DNA from: PVC group bacterium
GTDB lineage: Bacteria > Omnitrophota > Gorgyraeia > B26-G9
DNA: 64,000 nt
Assembly: GCA_024231215.1 (NCBI GenBank)
Contig: JAAEQR010000072.1
Coordinates: 1 to 64,000, forward strand
Direction of reading: 5' to 3'
Under the pieces are notes generated by a model, which saw nothing but the letters and a program-made list of their open reading frames with translations, made no database searches and was not told where the DNA came from. A program made the position numbers and the translations under genes. Below, in pieces: positions 34,274 through 43,149 of the stretch; within the stretch, counting starts at the first letter, position 1, and the number at the start of each line of letters is the position of its first letter.

Positions 34274-35175
34274 AAAGTAAAATCATTGTTATTGAGGATA
34301 CGCAGGAGGATTTTGAGAGTTTAAAAAAAACGTTGCCATTAGAAGAATATACGCTTTTACACGCTCCCAATGGTTATAAGGGGATAGAACTTATTGAAGA
34401 GGAGATGCCGGATCTGGTTATTTTGGATCTTGTATTGCCTGATGTGGATGGATTTGAAGTGTGTAAAAGAATACGTCAGGATGAGCGTTTTATAAGTTTG
34501 CCGATTTTGTTTTATACTTCCAGTGGAAACTTGGATAACAAACTGATTGGGTTAGCTGTCGGAGGATCTGATTTTTTAATTAAAGGGAGTGACTCGCGGG
34601 AAGTAAATATACGGATTAGAAATCTCTTGCGTTCGAAAAAGATGTTTGATGATGTGGTTAAACTTTCGGTGGTGGATGCACTTACACATGTTTATAACCG
34701 CCGGTATTTTCAACATCGTTTGGCAGATGAGTTGGAACGCGGCAGACGTTATAATCGTGAATTTTGCTGTATTATAATGGACATTGATAACTTTAAAGGC
34801 ATCAATGATACATATGGCCATCCGGTAGGTGATCTTGTTTTAAAACGAATTGGAAGTTTGTTGCGTCGTAATATTCGTTCGGCTGATGTGTTGTGTCGTT
34901 ATGGAGGTGACGAGTTTGGTTTGTTGTTACCGGAGACCACTTCTCATGGTGCATTTATTACCGCAGAAAGAATTCGTACGCTTCTTGAAAAGAAAGATTT
35001 AGGAAAGCCGGATAACGAGATTAAAACCACATTGAGTTTAGGTATAAGTTCTCTGGTAGAAGGGGGAGCGTTGGGAACAGATGAGTTGGTAACACAGGCA
35101 GACGTAGCCTTATATAAAGCAAAACAGGAAGGTCGTAATAGGACAAAGATTTATGGCAGTCATATGGAAGCGTAA
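34270..35175 (+). CDS. Response regulator with GGDEF diguanylate cyclase domain
   Basis: The 301-residue protein has a receiver domain with phospho-acceptor Asp53 (VILDLVLPDVDGFEV) and a GGDEF domain with the intact YGGDEFG motif. An inhibitory-site RxxD (RSAD) lies exactly five residues before GGDEF, so product feedback by c-di-GMP is expected. The likely role is phosphorylation-controlled synthesis of c-di-GMP, as in PleD. No partner kinase is adjacent; pilus genes lie 5 kb downstream. GTG start behind GGAGGGTAAAATC. Confidence 0.93.
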   Translation: MKSKIIVIEDTQEDFESLKKTLPLEEYTLLHAPNGYKGIELIEEEMPDLVILDLVLPDVDGFEVCKRIRQDERFISLPILFYTSSGNLDNKLIGLAVGGSDFLIKGSDSREVNIRIRNLLRSKKMFDDVVKLSVVDALTHVYNRRYFQHRLADELERGRRYNREFCCIIMDIDNFKGINDTYGHPVGDLVLKRIGSLLRRNIRSADVLCRYGGDEFGLLLPETTSHGAFITAERIRTLLEKKDLGKPDNEIKTTLSLGISSLVEGGALGTDELVTQADVALYKAKQEGRNRTKIYGSHMEA

Positions 35176-35187
35176 TAAGTAGGGGCC

Positions 35188-36264
35188 GTGCTTGTTAAAA
35201 CAAAAAACAGAAAGTGTATTTTGAAGATAGAGACGATTAAGTGGGATAAGGGAGCAGTTAAAATAATAGATCAGACGAAATTACCGCAGAAACTGATATA
35301 TGTGCGTTGTGTTACGGTAAAACAGGTTTGGGATGCAATTCGAATTTTAAAAGTACGCGGTGCTCCGGCAATTGGTGCAGCCGCAGCTTTAGGCGTAGTG
35401 CTGGGTATTAGTAAAAAAAGGTTTAGCAGTTTTAATGATTTGAGAAAAGAAGTGGATAAGCTTGTTAAATATCTTGCTTCGGCCCGACCTACAGCAGTAA
35501 ATCTTTTTTGGGCTCTAGAGAGGATGAAAAGTGTAGTTCTTAAAAATAAGTTAGATGATATAAAAGAAATAACGCAAAAACTAATAGCAGAAGCATCAGC
35601 TATAATTGATGAAGATAAACGTACTTGCCGGAAGATGGCTCAGAATGCGCAGGTCTTAATTAAAAAAAATGACAGAATTCTTACTTATTGTAATGCGGGG
35701 ATCTTAGCTACAGTTGATTATGGTACAGCATTAGGTTGTATTTACCGGGCAAACGAATTAAAGAAAAATGTAAAAGTATATTCATGCGAGACGCGGCCTC
35801 TTTTGCAAGGAGCACGTCTTACTTGCTGGGAATTAAATAAAAAAGGAGTTGATGTTACGCTTATTTGCGATAGTATGGCTGGGTATTTAATGCAGCAGAA
35901 AAAAATCGATAAGATTTTTATCGGTGCAGATAGAATCGCGGCTAATGGCGATGCGGCTAATAAAATTGGTTCCTATTCTGTGAGTGTGCTTGCTAATTTT
36001 CATAAAATTCCTTTTTATGTAGCGGCTCCGCTTTCAACTTTTGATGTGAGCTTGAAAGACGGAAATCAAATTCCGATTGAACAACGCAGCAAAAGTGAAG
36101 TAAGTGAGTTATTTTTCAAGCGTTCGATAACAGCAAAAGGGGTTGATGTTTATAACCCGGCATTTGATGTTGTTCCCGCTAAGCTTATTAGCGGGATTGT
36201 GACTGAAGCAGGTGTGATTACCCCGCCTTTTCCAAAAAAGATTGCGCGTTTATTCAAATCATGA
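35188..36264 (+). CDS. mtnA: S-methyl-5-thioribose-1-phosphate isomerase
   Basis: MtnA converts methylthioribose-1-phosphate to methylthioribulose-1-phosphate in methionine salvage. The 358-residue protein of the eIF2B-alpha/beta/delta superfamily has VRGAPAIGAAAALGV, RPTAVNLFWALERM, catalytic Cys in TYCNAGILATVDYGTALG (near 169) and Asp in IGADRIAANGDAANKIGSY. The GTG at 35188 is preceded by AGGGG; a TTG at 35221 would match the family's usual N-terminus better, so the start is uncertain. No other salvage genes are in view. Confidence 0.92.
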   Translation: MLVKTKNRKCILKIETIKWDKGAVKIIDQTKLPQKLIYVRCVTVKQVWDAIRILKVRGAPAIGAAAALGVVLGISKKRFSSFNDLRKEVDKLVKYLASARPTAVNLFWALERMKSVVLKNKLDDIKEITQKLIAEASAIIDEDKRTCRKMAQNAQVLIKKNDRILTYCNAGILATVDYGTALGCIYRANELKKNVKVYSCETRPLLQGARLTCWELNKKGVDVTLICDSMAGYLMQQKKIDKIFIGADRIAANGDAANKIGSYSVSVLANFHKIPFYVAAPLSTFDVSLKDGNQIPIEQRSKSEVSELFFKRSITAKGVDVYNPAFDVVPAKLISGIVTEAGVITPPFPKKIARLFKS

Positions 36265-37187
36265 AAACACTGAAACAAACCGGAGAATTCAAATTCATAA
36301 AAGTGGTTTCCAGTCTTTGTAAAAATGATAAGTCTGTTTTTAAAGGGATTGGGGACGATACCGCAGTTATTAATTCTTCCCGGGATAAATATTCGCTTTT
36401 TACTACTGATACATTGCTTGAAGATGTTCACTTTAAACGCACGCAAATACCCCAGCAGATAGGCCATAAGGCGATTGCTTGTTCGATAAGTGACATTGCG
36501 GCTATGGGTGGTATTCCGGAATATGCTTTGGTGAGCGTTGGGTTTCCTCAGGATATAGGAATCAAGTTTGCTAAAAAGATGTATTCAGGCATATTAAAAA
36601 CAGCGGGATGTTTTGGGGTAAGTGTTGTTGGTGGAGATACGGTTTGTTCGAAAAAAATAATGCTTAGTATTTTTGTGAGCGGAACTGTACGGCGTAAAAA
36701 TCTGGTGATGCGTTCCGGAGCAAAGCAAGGTGATGCTATTTTTGTCACCGGGAAATTGGGCGGCTCTGCGAAGGGTAGGCATTTAAAATTTATACCGAGA
36801 GTTGAAGAATCAAATTGGCTGGTGGCAAATTTTAAAATAAATTCAATGATTGATATCTCTGATGGCTTGGTGCAAGATTTAGGACATATTTTAGAAGAGA
36901 GTAAAGTCGGGGCGCTTGTTATAGAAGGGAATGTGCCGGTTTCTTTGCAGGCAAGAAATGTGGAAGATGCGTATTATCAGGGAGAAGATTTCGAACTTTT
37001 GTTTACGGTCTCGGCAAGAAACGCTAAAAGATTAAAACAAAAATGGCCGTTTAAAAAGACGGTGAAATTAACTTGCATCGGAAAGATTAAGAATAAAAAG
37101 TTTGGCTTGAAAGTTGAAAATAAAAATGGGAATATAGAGGAATTAAAACAAGGTGGGTATCAGCATTTTGATTATAAAAACAAATAG
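36261..37187 (+). CDS. thiL: Thiamine-monophosphate kinase
   Basis: ThiL phosphorylates ThMP to thiamine pyrophosphate. The 308-residue protein has GIGDDTAVI near residue 29, DTLLEDVHF, SDIAAMGG, VGGDTVCS, VTGKLGGS and the C-terminal MIDISDGLVQDL. This is the PurM-like fold of the family. It overlaps mtnA by four bases and tsaE by 35. Confidence 0.94.
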   Translation: MKTLKQTGEFKFIKVVSSLCKNDKSVFKGIGDDTAVINSSRDKYSLFTTDTLLEDVHFKRTQIPQQIGHKAIACSISDIAAMGGIPEYALVSVGFPQDIGIKFAKKMYSGILKTAGCFGVSVVGGDTVCSKKIMLSIFVSGTVRRKNLVMRSGAKQGDAIFVTGKLGGSAKGRHLKFIPRVEESNWLVANFKINSMIDISDGLVQDLGHILEESKVGALVIEGNVPVSLQARNVEDAYYQGEDFELLFTVSARNAKRLKQKWPFKKTVKLTCIGKIKNKKFGLKVENKNGNIEELKQGGYQHFDYKNK

Positions 37188-37629
37188 CGCAGAAGAAACA
37201 ATAGCTTTAGGTGGAAAAATATCACGGGTATTAAAGCCGGATTCAGTGATTGCTTTATCCGGCAATCTTGGCAGTGGCAAGACGACCTTGGTTAAAGGTA
37301 TTGCCGAGGGCCTTGGGATTGATAGAAAGAATGTAATTAGTCCTTCGTTTACTTTGATTCGTGAGTATCAGAGTAAACGGATGAATTTATTTCACTGTGA
37401 TTTGTATCGATTAGATGATTTGCAGCAAATTTCGTTTTTAGGACTTGATGATTATTTTTCTAGGGAAGGTGTGCTTGTTATCGAATGGGCAAAAAAAGCG
37501 GAAGGACTTTTACCGGATGATCATTTAAACATTGATATTTCTCCGGTATCAGAAAGTAAACGTAAATTTAAATTTTCAGCAAAAGGTAAAACATATAAAA
37601 AAATGATAAATAGGATAAAAGAGTTATGA
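37153..37629 (+). CDS. tsaE: tRNA t6A synthesis ATPase TsaE
   Basis: TsaE works with TsaB and TsaD in forming threonylcarbamoyl-adenosine at position 37 of tRNA. The 158-residue protein has the P-loop SGNLGSGKTTLVKG, the conserved ISPSFTLIREY, CDLYRLDD and VLVIEWAKKAE. The GTG at 37153 lies within thiL; TTG 37168 is an alternative. The following gene overlaps by four bases. Confidence 0.94.
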   Translation: MGISILIIKTNSAEETIALGGKISRVLKPDSVIALSGNLGSGKTTLVKGIAEGLGIDRKNVISPSFTLIREYQSKRMNLFHCDLYRLDDLQQISFLGLDDYFSREGVLVIEWAKKAEGLLPDDHLNIDISPVSESKRKFKFSAKGKTYKKMINRIKEL

Positions 37630-38324
37630 AGTATCTAAGCATTGATACATCTACAAAATACTTGTGTATTGTTGTCGGGGAGGACGGAAAAGTTCTCAGG
37701 AGTTATAACCGTGTCCAGGGGCGGGCACATAGTCAGCATTTAATCCCGGGTATTGAAAAGGTGTTAAAACAAGCTGGATGTAGAATGCGCGATATGGATT
37801 TTTTTAGTATAGATAAAGGTCCGGGGTCTTTTACGGGGATTCGTATTGGCCTGGCTGCAGTAAAAGGATTAAGCTTAGCAGTTGGTAAGCCGGTTGTGAG
37901 TTTTTCTTGTTTAGATGTCTTGGCTTGGAATTTGCCGGCCGAAAAAATAACTATTTGTCCGATTATTGATGCTAAACGGGGACAGGTGTATAGTACGTTT
38001 TTAAATCTGGATAAAGGGACTTTGCAGCGGGAGGGCGATTATTTTCTAGGACCAATTGATGATTTGCTGAAAAAGATAAAATTTCCGGCTGTTTTTACCG
38101 GAGATGCGATTGATTTATATAAAGATAGAATCAAAACAGAATTAAAACATAAAAGTATATTTGCAAAAGAAAAATTTTGGTATCCTAATACACAAGCTAT
38201 TAGTAGGTTGAGCTTTGATTTGTATCAACAGGGGGAGTTTAAAAAAGCAGAAGAACTTAGCCCGCTTTATTTATATGCAGATACCTGTACTATAAATAAG
38301 GCAAAAGGAAAAAAACAAAAATGA
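37626..38324 (+). CDS. tsaB: tRNA t6A synthesis protein TsaB
   Basis: The 232-residue protein is an ASKHA-fold partner of TsaD. Motifs: YLSIDTSTKYLCI at the N-terminus, SQHLIPGIEKVLKQAG and DKGPGSFTGIRIGLAAVKGL, and VFTGDAIDLY. The metal-binding His residues of TsaD are absent, as expected for TsaB. TsaD is not in the window. It overlaps alr by four bases. Confidence 0.93.
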   Translation: MKYLSIDTSTKYLCIVVGEDGKVLRSYNRVQGRAHSQHLIPGIEKVLKQAGCRMRDMDFFSIDKGPGSFTGIRIGLAAVKGLSLAVGKPVVSFSCLDVLAWNLPAEKITICPIIDAKRGQVYSTFLNLDKGTLQREGDYFLGPIDDLLKKIKFPAVFTGDAIDLYKDRIKTELKHKSIFAKEKFWYPNTQAISRLSFDLYQQGEFKKAEELSPLYLYADTCTINKAKGKKQK

Positions 38325-39466
38325 TGAGTAATAAAAATAAAAAACAGATTGCTGGTTATCGTCCTACATGGGTGGAGATAAATTTAGCAAATTTGAGATT
38401 TAATTTTAGACAGGTTAAAAAGCTGGTTGGTAAGCAAGTCAAAATGATCGCGGCTGTAAAAGCTAATGCTTATGGACACGGGATGATAGAAGTAGCTCGG
38501 GTTTTGGAAAAATGTGGAGTTGATTATTTTGGGGTGGCCTGTGTTGATGAGGCGAATTCTTTGGCTAAAGCAAAAATTAAAACTCCGGCGTTGATTTTAG
38601 GGGCAATATCAACTCCGGCGGAAATAAAACAGGCATTAAAGTTAAAGGCAATAATAACTGTGCCGGATTACCGTACGGCAAAGATGATTAGCCGGTATGC
38701 TGGTAAATATCAGAAGTCGAGTGTACATATAAAAATAGATACAGGCATGGGACGTTTGGGGGTCTGGCATGAACAGGCTCTAGGTTTTATTGAAAAAGTA
38801 GTTAAATTAAAAAATTTGAAAGTCGAAGGTATTTATACTCATTTTCCGAGTTCGGATACCGATAGAGTGTTTACGATAAGACAAGTCAAGGCTTTTGCCC
38901 GGTTGGTGCACAATTTAAAAGAGAAAAATATCAATATCCCGTTTGTGCATGCGGCGAATAGCAGTGCAGTATGTAGTTTAAAGAATTCTTATTTAAGTAT
39001 GGTGCGTCCCGGAATTATGCTTTATGGTATGTATCCGGATCAAAAATTGCGTCGTTATGTAAAATTAAAACCGGTATTAAGTTTTAAGACAAAGGTTGTA
39101 TATTTGAAAACAGTAGAATCCGGGAGAAGTATTAGTTATGGTCGTACTTATATTACAAAACATAGAACTAAAATTGCGACTATTCCGGTTGGATATGCCG
39201 ATGGATATACCAGGGCATTGTCAAATAAAGCAAATGTGTTAGTAAGGAATAGACTTGCTCCTATAGCGGGACGGGTTTGTATGGATCAGACAATGGTAGA
39301 TGTTGGACATATCCCGGATATAAAGATTGGAGATACGGTAATCCTTATCGGGCAACAAAGAAAGAAAAGAATAAGTGCAGAAAGTTTGGCTACCATAAGT
39401 GGTACAATAGCTTATGAAATAGCTTGCTGGATTCCTACTCGCGTAAGGCGTATATTTAAGCACTAA
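38321..39466 (+). CDS. alr: Alanine racemase
   Basis: PLP-dependent interconversion of L- and D-alanine for peptidoglycan. The 381-residue protein has the PLP lysine at Lys47 (AAVKANAYGHG), HIKIDTGMGRLGV, and in the C-terminal domain the catalytic Tyr in SISYGRTY (near 272) followed by IPVGYADGY and GRVCMDQTMVDV. It closes the thiL-tsaE-tsaB-alr run. The first ~12 residues are an unconserved basic extension. Confidence 0.96.
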   Translation: MMSNKNKKQIAGYRPTWVEINLANLRFNFRQVKKLVGKQVKMIAAVKANAYGHGMIEVARVLEKCGVDYFGVACVDEANSLAKAKIKTPALILGAISTPAEIKQALKLKAIITVPDYRTAKMISRYAGKYQKSSVHIKIDTGMGRLGVWHEQALGFIEKVVKLKNLKVEGIYTHFPSSDTDRVFTIRQVKAFARLVHNLKEKNINIPFVHAANSSAVCSLKNSYLSMVRPGIMLYGMYPDQKLRRYVKLKPVLSFKTKVVYLKTVESGRSISYGRTYITKHRTKIATIPVGYADGYTRALSNKANVLVRNRLAPIAGRVCMDQTMVDVGHIPDIKIGDTVILIGQQRKKRISAESLATISGTIAYEIACWIPTRVRRIFKH

Positions 39467-39514
39467 GATGGCAATAATTGCTGTTTTTCATTAAATTTAG
39501 GCGGGTGAAAATGA

Positions 39515-39542
39515 TTGACTTTACGACGGGCAATGGTATAAT
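39515..39542 (+). promoter_or_regulatory. Strong sigma-70-type promoter for the pilin-like operon
   Basis: TTGACT (39515-39520), a 16-base spacer and a perfect TATAAT (39537-39542) lie in the 94-base gap after alr. The start site would be near 39549, leaving a leader of about 12 bases that is nearly all A/T and has no clear Shine-Dalgarno sequence before the ATG at 39561. Confidence 0.75.
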
Positions 39543-39560
39543 AAAAAAAAGAATTTTAAA

Positions 39561-40028
39561 ATGAAAAACTTATTAAATTGTAAAGGCTTATCATTTGTTG
39601 AGGTAATAGTTAGTACGCTGATTTTAGCTTCGGTATTGGCGGCGTTTTTTTTGGTTTATAGTAATGCCAGCAATATGCTTAGTCTGGCTTATCATCGTGC
39701 TGCGGCTCTATATTGGGCACAGGCAGAAGTGGAACGTTTGAAAATCCATGTAAGGGGAGCTCCGGCTGGAATTGATGACTGGCAGGATGAAGCAAGTGGC
39801 TGGCCTTTTGGAAATGTTGGAACCGAACGGGATGTTACTGATGGTGCTATAATAAGCTATACTATGGATGGAACTGGTGCGCCTGGCCCTGTAAACTATT
39901 ATGGTGGAACATTTAGCTGGCTGGAAACTGAAAAGAATGGACGCATTTATCAGCATATTGATACTAATAATTTAACTAATAATAGAGGGGACCGGCAGAT
40001 TACTATACAGGTGCGTTGGACGGAATAA
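39561..40028 (+). CDS. Type IV pilin-like protein (PilV/GspI type)
   Basis: The class III signal is clear: a basic leader to Gly9, then LSFVEV with Glu at +5 and a hydrophobic helix to about residue 35. Cleavage would be by the prepilin peptidase encoded at 50.6 kb. The 155-residue body is unlike major pilins and suits a minor pilin or pseudopilin. It is first in a row of three pilin-like genes. Confidence 0.85.
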   Translation: MKNLLNCKGLSFVEVIVSTLILASVLAAFFLVYSNASNMLSLAYHRAAALYWAQAEVERLKIHVRGAPAGIDDWQDEASGWPFGNVGTERDVTDGAIISYTMDGTGAPGPVNYYGGTFSWLETEKNGRIYQHIDTNNLTNNRGDRQITIQVRWTE

Positions 40029-40034
40029 TTAATT

Positions 40035-40766
40035 ATGAATAAAAGAGATGGTTTTACCTTAGTTGAAGTGCAGATGGCAGCTTTGATGGTTGTTGTGGTA
40101 CTTATTACTACTGGTGTAATTTTTTATTTTGCTTTAGCATCAGTACGCTATGTGAGGGATGCTTATGAAGTTTATTTTAACGCGCATATGGCAATGAAAG
40201 TTATCCGGGCTGAAGTGATCAGGTCTAATCGTTATGGTTGGGATCAGGGGAATCCAGCCTGGGTGGATGGGCATCCTTGGGATAATGAACCTTACAATCA
40301 AGTTACTGGGGTTGACGCTACTTGCTGGAGTGACAAGTTACCGACGCTTACTTTAGCAGGAAACGTAAACGGGCCTGAGTCAGCTATTTTTTTGCGGCAG
40401 GAGGAACCGGCAATTGCCGGAGTTGGGGGAGGTAATCCAGCTGATTATGAAGATGATGCAATGCTGGTTATTTTTCAGAGTGCTAATAACGAAGTGCGGC
40501 GCAATTATGATGCTTCAGGTTCTAATCCTCTGGGGACAGCGGTTGGAGATGGTGATTTAGTTGCAACTAATGTTACATTACTCGAATTTCGTAAAATTGC
40601 ATTTAATTGTGTTGGAGTTAGATTGAGAGTTGAGGGAGATATTGCATCTCCTTTAGGCGGTACTTATAATGTAGTGGAGTTAAACACAATGCTTACATTA
40701 CATTGTGCCGCAGCCCAGACAAGCGAACCCTGGGGAAGTGCCAATCCGAATGATAATATTTGGTAG
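40035..40766 (+). CDS. Type IV pilin-like protein (minor pilin, PilW/GspJ type)
   Basis: The 243-residue protein has the short leader MNKRDG, then FTLVEV with Glu at +5 and a hydrophobic helix. The remaining ~200 residues are rich in Asn, Asp and Gly and contain two Trp-rich patches (RYGWDQGNPAWVDGHPWDN). Length and order suggest the PilW/GspJ position of a minor pilin complex. It starts six bases after the previous gene. Confidence 0.82.
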   Translation: MNKRDGFTLVEVQMAALMVVVVLITTGVIFYFALASVRYVRDAYEVYFNAHMAMKVIRAEVIRSNRYGWDQGNPAWVDGHPWDNEPYNQVTGVDATCWSDKLPTLTLAGNVNGPESAIFLRQEEPAIAGVGGGNPADYEDDAMLVIFQSANNEVRRNYDASGSNPLGTAVGDGDLVATNVTLLEFRKIAFNCVGVRLRVEGDIASPLGGTYNVVELNTMLTLHCAAAQTSEPWGSANPNDNIW

Positions 40767-40774
40767 GATATGCT

Positions 40775-41188
40775 ATGAAAAATAAAAACAATAAAGCACA
40801 GGCAATGGTAGTTGTTTTTGTTTATATCAGTGTGATTTCATTGATTGCGGTTCAAATTACGACTTATGCGTCTAGCCTGCGGAAGTTTGTGGGAAGAGAG
40901 ATTTTGCATACAAAGGCTTTTTATGCTGCAGAAGCAGGTTTAATCCGGAAGATGGAAGAGTTTTATTTTGATGCTAATATACCGTATGTAGTTAACGCAG
41001 GTGTGGGTGTTGCTAATTTTCAATTTCCGGAGATTGAATTGATTCCGGCGACTAAAGCAGGGGCTCCTTTTGCCGGAGTGAGACATGACCGGTTGCAGTG
41101 TTTTGTCCGGGTAGAGGCAAGCCGCCCGGCTTGGATAACAGCGCCGTTTGAATATCAAATCAATGTCAGGGTAAGAGATTGGTATTAA
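40775..41188 (+). CDS. PilX-like envelope protein
   Basis: From ATG 40775 (better placed behind GGTAGGATATGC than the TTG at 40760) the product has 137 residues. A single N-terminal hydrophobic helix is followed by HTKAFYAAEAGLIRKMEE, the AxxAAEAGL motif characteristic of PilX and similar proteins. A cleavable Gly-Glu class III site is not evident. Third gene of the pilin-like row. Confidence 0.75.
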   Translation: MKNKNNKAQAMVVVFVYISVISLIAVQITTYASSLRKFVGREILHTKAFYAAEAGLIRKMEEFYFDANIPYVVNAGVGVANFQFPEIELIPATKAGAPFAGVRHDRLQCFVRVEASRPAWITAPFEYQINVRVRDWY

Positions 41189-41214
41189 TTATTAAAAAGT
41201 GTTAAAGGAGGCAG

Positions 41215-42159
41215 ATGATGTTGCCGAAGATCAAAAAACTTAAGAGCATATTTAAACAAGCAAATAGTGAGTACATTTTTCTTTTTGCCTTACTTATCTT
41301 TGTTGGGTTCTTGATGTATTCTACGGTTTCTGATTCACAGCCGGTTGATCCGGAAGAAATAAGTTTATCTACGGTTTATCCGGCTCCGTTTGGAGAATAC
41401 AATGAACTTATGGTAAAAGAGATAAGTGATTATGATGATCCAAATAACTACGGAGTTGACCCGACAGGTCGTAGTAATATGCATCAGATATATTTAAGAG
41501 ATAGAGATGAAGATTTATCCGGAGGCATTGATGATGATGAACACGGGGATCTTTTTGTGGAAGGAAGAATTTACGGAGATGAAGCTAATGTCGATGAGTT
41601 TTATGTTGATTTGAATTTAGCGAATGATTACAGTGCTACGGATTGGGGTGATCCAAACGCAGTGACAACTAAGGATGCGCAGGTATATATAGAAAGTCTA
41701 AGGACTAAATCTTTTATTCAGATGGGGGCAGTTACTCCGGGTAATACCAATCCTCCCTTTGCCGGAAAACAGGTATATGATTTGGCCGAAGGTATGCAAG
41801 CCGAAGGCTGTGAAGGCGGAGATGTTGTGATTATCAGTCCGGATAAGGATGCATTATTGATCCCCTCGAGTAAAAAATTTACAACAAATATTGCCGGCGT
41901 GGTTTCAGAGTGTCCCAAATTATATATGGGGGCAACAAAGGGTAATACTCCGTTGGCTTTAGCCGGGATTGTACGATGTAAAGTAACGATTGAAAACGGC
42001 CCGATTAAAAGAGGCGATTTGTTGGTGTCTGCTTCAGCTCCGGGGCATGCAATGCGCGCAGAATCGTCAGAAATAAAAGCAGGCATGTTGATTGGCAAGG
42101 CATTACAGACATTAGAAGAAGGCCAAGGGAAAATCTATATTTTGGTTAATAAACAATAA
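41215..42159 (+). CDS. Exported protein of unknown function, paralogue of the next gene
   Basis: The 314-residue protein has a single TM or uncleaved signal (about residues 20-37), then LSTVYPAPFGEYNELMVKEI, a variant of a TYYPAPYGVY-like motif that I associate with pilin-linked proteins of uncultivated diderms. The C-terminal ~110 residues (LALAGIVRCKVTIENGPIKR, GDLLVSASAPGHAMRA, GKIYILVN) resemble the C-terminal beta domain seen in phage-tail-like and surface proteins of candidate phyla. SD is AAAGGAGG. Function unknown. Confidence 0.65.
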   Translation: MMLPKIKKLKSIFKQANSEYIFLFALLIFVGFLMYSTVSDSQPVDPEEISLSTVYPAPFGEYNELMVKEISDYDDPNNYGVDPTGRSNMHQIYLRDRDEDLSGGIDDDEHGDLFVEGRIYGDEANVDEFYVDLNLANDYSATDWGDPNAVTTKDAQVYIESLRTKSFIQMGAVTPGNTNPPFAGKQVYDLAEGMQAEGCEGGDVVIISPDKDALLIPSSKKFTTNIAGVVSECPKLYMGATKGNTPLALAGIVRCKVTIENGPIKRGDLLVSASAPGHAMRAESSEIKAGMLIGKALQTLEEGQGKIYILVNKQ

Positions 42160-42167
42160 TATTGATT

Positions 42168-43040
42168 ATGAACAATAAAATTTTATATCTAATTTCTTCT
42201 ATTATTTTTGTGATCGGGTGTTTCTTATGTGCCAGTTGCTATGCACAGCAGGGAGTGGATCAGGAGGTAGCATTGACACATCTTTATGCGCCGCCTTTTG
42301 CCGCGTATAATCATATCCGGACAAAAATAATCAGGGATGTTGATGATCCGACAGATACTTTTGCATCTTTTCGGATTGATCCCACAGGCATAACTAATAT
42401 GCAAAAAATTCATTTGCATAATAACGCGGGGAATGGTGGAGATTTCTATTTGCAGGGAGCAGTTCGTAGTGTTGCTACCACTGAATATTATATAGATTTA
42501 AATGTTACGCATAATTTTGGTGCTTTTACCTGGACGGTAGGTGATGTATCGGGTATGGATGCAGGGATGTATGTGGAGAGTTTACGTGCCGAATCTTTTA
42601 TTGAAATGGGAGCGAATACTCCTGGCGCAACAGTGCCGCCTCTTACGGGAAAAAGAGTTTACGATTTAGCTGAAGCTATCAAAGCTATAGATTGTGATTA
42701 TAGTGATGTTGTTGTGATTAGCGAAGAAGAAGATTTAGCGGTTGTAAAATCTACGCAGCGGTTTGATACAAAAGTTGCCGGCATTATTTCAGAGTCACCA
42801 AAATTTTATATGGGATCAGATCCGACGAAAATGCCATTGGCTTTAGCCGGGATTGTACGATGTAATGTTACTACGGAAAATGGTTCAATTAACAGAGGTG
42901 ATTTATTGGTAACTTCTTCTTTAGCCGGATATGCAATGCGTGCAGAAAAAGAAGAGATTCAGCCGGGTATGGTAGTTGGCAGTGCCTTAGAAGTTTTACA
43001 GCAAGGAGAGGGAAAGATTTATATCCTGGTCAATCAATAA
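42168..43040 (+). CDS. Exported protein of unknown function, tandem paralogue
   Basis: ATG 42168 gives 290 residues with a cleavable signal peptide (probable site CYA-QQG). It repeats the layout of the preceding protein: THLYAPPFAAYNHIRTKII, FRIDPTGITNMQKIHL, YVESLRAESFIEMGA, VYDLAEAIKA and the C-terminal LALAGIVRCNVTTENGSINR to GKIYILVNQ. The two genes therefore arose by tandem duplication. Unlike the first copy it appears to be released to the periplasm or outside. Confidence 0.65.
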   Translation: MNNKILYLISSIIFVIGCFLCASCYAQQGVDQEVALTHLYAPPFAAYNHIRTKIIRDVDDPTDTFASFRIDPTGITNMQKIHLHNNAGNGGDFYLQGAVRSVATTEYYIDLNVTHNFGAFTWTVGDVSGMDAGMYVESLRAESFIEMGANTPGATVPPLTGKRVYDLAEAIKAIDCDYSDVVVISEEEDLAVVKSTQRFDTKVAGIISESPKFYMGSDPTKMPLALAGIVRCNVTTENGSINRGDLLVTSSLAGYAMRAEKEEIQPGMVVGSALEVLQQGEGKIYILVNQ

Positions 43041-43062
43041 TAATGATTGGGAATAAGGATAA

Positions 43063-43109
43063 AGACTAAAGACCAGTTATTGGTGGGTTATCTTTAGTCT
43101 CATTTTTTT
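43063..43109 (+). terminator. Rho-independent terminator after the pilin-like operon
   Basis: AGACTAAAGA (43063-43072) pairs with TCTTTAGTCT (43091-43100); a nested ACCA/TGGT pair closes part of the 18-base loop. CATTTTTTT follows. It separates the exported-protein pair from ilvB. Confidence 0.8.
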
Positions 43110-43149
43110 CATTGAATATAGTAATCATTAAAAACAGGGAAGACAGATT

